NCBI GenBank assembly: GCA_933207985.1
Contig: OW240914.1
Coordinates: 286,147,117-286,211,116, forward strand
Direction of reading: 5' to 3'
DNA from: Pelobates cultripes
Taxonomy: Eukaryota > Chordata > Amphibia > Anura > Pelobatidae
Length of the DNA stretch: 64,000 bases
In this document: positions 60,475 to 64,000 of the stretch, in pieces
How the letters are laid out: every line of letters starts with the position of its first letter
Numbering within the stretch: the stretch's first letter is position 1
Program-made: the position numbers and the translations under genes
The notes under the pieces: model-generated
Seen by the model: the letters and a program-made list of their open reading frames with translations, nothing else
Told to the model about the DNA's origin: nothing
The model's database searches: none

Positions 60475-61191
60475 ATAAAGAGATGCACTCTCAGGACTTT
60501 GAAAAAATAGTTAATTTATTCCAGCAGGTATAACATCAAAGTTTGCCGACGTTTCGACCCATTCGGGTCTTTCTCAAGGTCAATGTACCTGTGCTTACAA
60601 GCCATTTATATAGGACATAAAAAGAAGTACTCACCAATGTTATAGATTGCTTCAGCTAAATGCCTTCTAAACTTGACATGGTTGGTGAAATGTTTTTAAC
60701 ATAACATTCTTTATTTTTTTGATCACTTCTTTAGATATATGGTGACACTTTACACAGTATATTTGACCTTAAGATCTTTGCTTATTTTTTTATATTAGGC
60801 TGCATTTTTGCGGATTTATGCACTCTGCACTTTAATCAGATTTCATCAATAGATTGATATTAGACATTTCACTTGCACATCTATGAGATATTTACCGATC
60901 TTATAATTAATTGTTTTCCTATCGGAAGCAACACCACATGATCACTTATGCATGGATCATGTGATGTTCTATTTCCGGTTTCACTTCCGGGTGTGCACGG
61001 AGGGATTCAGGGGGTTCTTCACAGATTGGTGAGTACTTCTTTTTATGTCCTATATAAATGGCTTGTAAGCACAGGTACATTGACCTTGAGAAAGACCCGA
61101 ATGGGTCGAAATGTCGGCAAACTTTGATGTTATACCTGCTGGAATAAATTAACTATTTTTTCAAAGTCCTGAGAGTGCATCTCTTTATCCT
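60472..61191. repeat. 167-bp near-perfect inverted repeat with 386-bp spacer
   Basis: Arm 60472-60638 is the reverse complement of arm 61025-61191, and I saw only one clear mismatch (ACG versus ATG after GTCGAA). On the plus strand the right arm contains CTTGAGAAA, a perfect 5-bp stem GACCC(GAAT)GGGTC, then GAAA and GTC, a diverged hammerhead-like module. The arms diverge head-to-head, as at 34.4 and 54.0 kb. The spacer is AT-rich with no coding signature. The outer edges abut TA-rich DNA. Confidence 0.85.
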
Positions 61192-61271
61192 CTATATATT
61201 TTATCTACATGGGATTGCACCCAGGCGATATTGAGCTACACATTTGAAAGGGTGAGTGCCAAGAAAAACAT

Positions 61272-61277
<6 letters not shown>

Positions 61278-61315
<38 letters not shown>

Positions 61316-61350
61316 TTGAATCCGTTGTGTGTGTGTGTGTGTGTGTGTGT
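61278..61350. repeat. (TA)n and (GT)n microsatellites
   Basis: TA run at about 61278-61308, and a GT run at about 61327-61351. Confidence 0.9.
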
Positions 61351-61351
61351 A

Positions 61352-64000
61352 TAATTTAATAGCCGTTGCAATGCTTGTGGTGCCAGGTTGTGAAAGAGGT
61401 ACAGTCACAATTCATGGAATGTGGAATCTTTCTGCTGATTTCTCAACTGTGGTCCTAAAATTGCTTTTCATCACAGGCATGAACGTGTGTTTGATGTTTG
61501 GTTTTTGCAATATTTCAACAGAACCAAAAAAGTTTTTTTGGTTTTTTTCATATCGTCACAGTGTCTTTTTCCAGCCCATGTAATAATAATGAAGGTTGTT
61601 AATTTATAAATAATTTTACCAGGAAGCAGACATTAATATAATTTTCAAGTATCCCCAAGAGAATGAACGAATTAACAAAGTCTTTGTCCCATAAGCCTTT
61701 AATGTTAAGGGTGTAATATTATAAACATGTTGTAAATTAACATTTAGGCATACTTTAAAATTGCAATGAAAATACAAAACAAATGGAAAACAAACACCCA
61801 TTAAAATTCTTCTAGATCTACAATGTGATCAGCAGCGAGAATGCTGAGAGTTTAATATTTTGACATTGGAGCAATTTAGTCTTACTAAAATGCTAGTGTT
61901 TCTGCCAGCTCAAACTGAATATTTCTAGGTAGATGTAGTATGTAAATAGTGGTATGTTCACAGGGTAAACAGTGCCTTGTATGCCCTGCATGTGTTACTT
62001 TGTATATAATACACACACGCACCTGTCTGTGCAAGCACAACGTCGGTTTGGTGTAAACATTGTCTGAGTGCAAACTAAAAATGACTTAAAAATATGTACA
62101 CAACATTATAGTATTTAGATTGACAAATATCAGTAAAGCCTCAACATGTTACATTATGGATCATAAAGCATAATATAAATGTTTGGAAAGGTTGTTGGAA
62201 CGGCAGTTAAATGTCTCTGTGGAATAATACAGAGACGCTATATAATAGAAAAACTACAGATTAATATAGTGGTTATGGTGGAATCTTTAGGCTCAGTTCC
62301 ATTTTTTTTTCCGAGCGGTTTGACCAAGATCAGGGTTTTCCCAGTTATCAAAATCCACCAATATCAAAAATAGTTTAACTACTGCATGATCTGTCCAACT
62401 CTTTCCAACATAGCAATGATACAAATGAGCAGACCTTATTGTTGCTGTCCAAGGTTAGACGAATAATGCGGAAGGGAAGATGCTGTGTAAGCTGGCAGAG
62501 TTTGGATAACAGGAAAGCAATGGATGTTGGAACCAAAAACAACTCTGTGTTCCATAACCACTACAATATGCGGTACTGGTTATAGTGCTTAGGGTACCGA
62601 AAACATCTTGTGATGGAAGCCTCTGAGCCGACAAACCAGCCGTACACAAAACCAATTTTTTGACAAAGATTGGCTTGTTTGCCATCTATCATGACTATCA
62701 GCCATCATAAACACTGATAACATCAGATTTTGATGTTTATTATATTTTTATCTCCACTGTACAAAATCATTAATCTTTGTTAAGAACTCTGAATGTGAAA
62801 AAATGCATTAATTAAAAGCAGGTAAAAGATAATATGGTGTCCAAAAACTGCTCCCACCTCTCAAACCTAGGTCTCTCTTTACGGTTTTAGAGGAAAGTTT
62901 TACACTGAGATATTTAAATGGGTCAATATCTGACTCTGCTACTATGTCATCATATTTATGCCTTAGAATTTACGCAGTTTTTACATACTCGACGTACAAT
63001 CCTTACATTCTAGCTATATATGGAAGTGAGTCTCGGCAGTGTTCCCCTCCACCCTGTATCGTCACAAGCGTTAAGCAACCTACGGCAATGCAGGTTTTTC
63101 AGAGGGAGGTGGCAGAACCCTGCTCCGCGTGCGCTCCATCGAGCAGCGATAATAAATGAGGTGGCTATATTTAGACACTCACTCTGTAGTATTGTCACGT
63201 GGCTGTCAGCACATTTTACTATAGAGCTCATACAGAGTCACCTCTGCGCACTGTCCTGGCCTCTCTCAATGCATCTTCACGAAGGCATTTAGTATTGTGT
63301 CAGTAGGAAGTAATGCAAGGGACAAAGGTCTAGGAGAAAGCAAATGAATGACAAACTAGTTCAGGAGAATTCTCTTCTCTCTGCAAAGTCAGTCTTCATG
63401 GACTAAACAGTCCAATAACTTAACCTTTGAAAAAAGAAACTTTTGCAAAATGCTATTTGTCTATCTATCTCTCCATGTTATGTATGTATATTTGATCATA
63501 ATGAAAACAATTTTTCATTTTTTTATTTTTATTTAAAGCGTGCACGTTGTGGTTGTTGAGTTAATTTGGCACTTCAGAAGCTAGTCTTGAGCATCATCCT
63601 TTAAACAGCCTTCCCCCTCTCTGCTGCGACACTGGGGGGTTAACCAGAATCGGCCTGTCTCCATTAATCATGCTGTCATTCTGCAGTATATGTATTTAGG
63701 ATGCTGCAGCTGCACAGGATGAGAAACACACTCACACTGTCATTGTCATGGGCCATACAGTATTTAGCGTGATACCCAGCAAATAGTTAGTGCGGTTCAG
63801 GATAGTGACAGGCATGAAGATGTTAAATCTGCTGAACGATGGAACAACAATGTGTTTTCTTTAGAAAGCCTGTTAATTGTGTCAGGTTTTATGTGTGCTC
63901 GTGACTGTCGTTTGTTCCATTCGAGAAGGTAATGTTACCATTTATTGGAAGCTGGGTCACATCAGCAGTAGTCTGAACGACAAAAAACAACTCTACATTA
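61352..64000. other. Intron to window end, nothing coding recognised
   Basis: A CATAACCACTAC hairpin-family copy lies at about 62549-62583 (CCATAACCACTACAATATGC against GGTTATAGTGC). T-rich stretch at 63509-63533. No exon or RNA gene recognised up to the edge. Confidence 0.5.

Larger units (their letters stand above)
23532..64000 (+). other. PPARGC1B: PPARGC1B intron 1 (5' part, runs off the window)
   Basis: No exon with the expected exon-2 content (an ELYADFPELDLSQLD-like acidic/LPELDL segment) was found to the right edge, so intron 1 exceeds 40 kb. A very long first intron is also known for the mammalian gene. It is filled with unique AT-rich DNA, MITEs, Penelope-like remnants and simple repeats, listed separately. 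A mammalian miR-378 hairpin sits early in this intron; I found no match here. Confidence 0.7.

Noticed and set aside
60264..60488. Tyr/Ile/His-rich minus-strand frame
   Set aside because: Pure microsatellite translation.
1..64000. CRISPR arrays, phage or bacterial operons
   Set aside because: No regularly spaced identical repeats, no compact coding, and no Shine-Dalgarno-led genes; the window is clearly vertebrate nuclear DNA.

Overview
This window looks like vertebrate nuclear DNA, most probably from a frog. It is AT-rich, with very little coding sequence, long stretches of unique DNA, many simple repeats and many decayed transposons. Three repeat types point to an anuran: TTAA-flanked MITEs with AGGGACACTATAG/AGGACCACTATAG termini (the T2/Kolobok type known from Xenopus), a CR1/L2-like LINE tail ending in a TACATAGT repeat, and a short repeat containing GCGCTATATAAATAAT. 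I cannot name the species.

Only one host protein-coding segment is convincing. Positions 23460-23531 on the + strand encode the first 24 residues of PPARGC1B (PGC-1 beta), ending exactly at a GTAAGG splice donor. Everything from 23532 to the right edge (more than 40 kb) is then the first part of intron 1, which is also very long in mammals. Positions 1-23300 are upstream flank with no host gene that I can recognise.

The upstream flank (1-23.3 kb) holds a LINE tail (3.3-3.7 kb, minus), several MITEs, a complete non-autonomous hAT element with an exact 8-bp target duplication (10.48-11.68 kb), a decayed Penelope-like reverse-transcriptase fragment (12.2-12.6 kb, plus), a GC-rich decayed DIRS-like retrotransposon (14.86-17.29 kb, minus; gag core, zinc knuckle and RT) and a TA-flanked MITE (21.93-22.13 kb). 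Intron 1 holds seven TTAA-bounded T2-type MITEs, a Penelope-like GIY-YIG endonuclease relic split by one of those MITEs (44.3-46.0 kb, minus), and three head-to-head inverted repeats at 34.4, 53.5-54.2 and 60.5-61.2 kb.

The most interesting structure is at 53.5-54.2 kb. A minus-strand tandem dimer has a near-consensus hammerhead ribozyme at its internal junction, and the outer start of the dimer falls exactly at the equivalent of the predicted self-cleavage position. An inverted partial copy abuts that end. This is the layout expected of a Penelope pLTR or retrozyme unit. Diverged versions of the same module occur in the inverted repeats at 34.4 and 60.5-61.2 kb. No CRISPR, tRNA or rRNA gene, and no prokaryotic gene, is visible.
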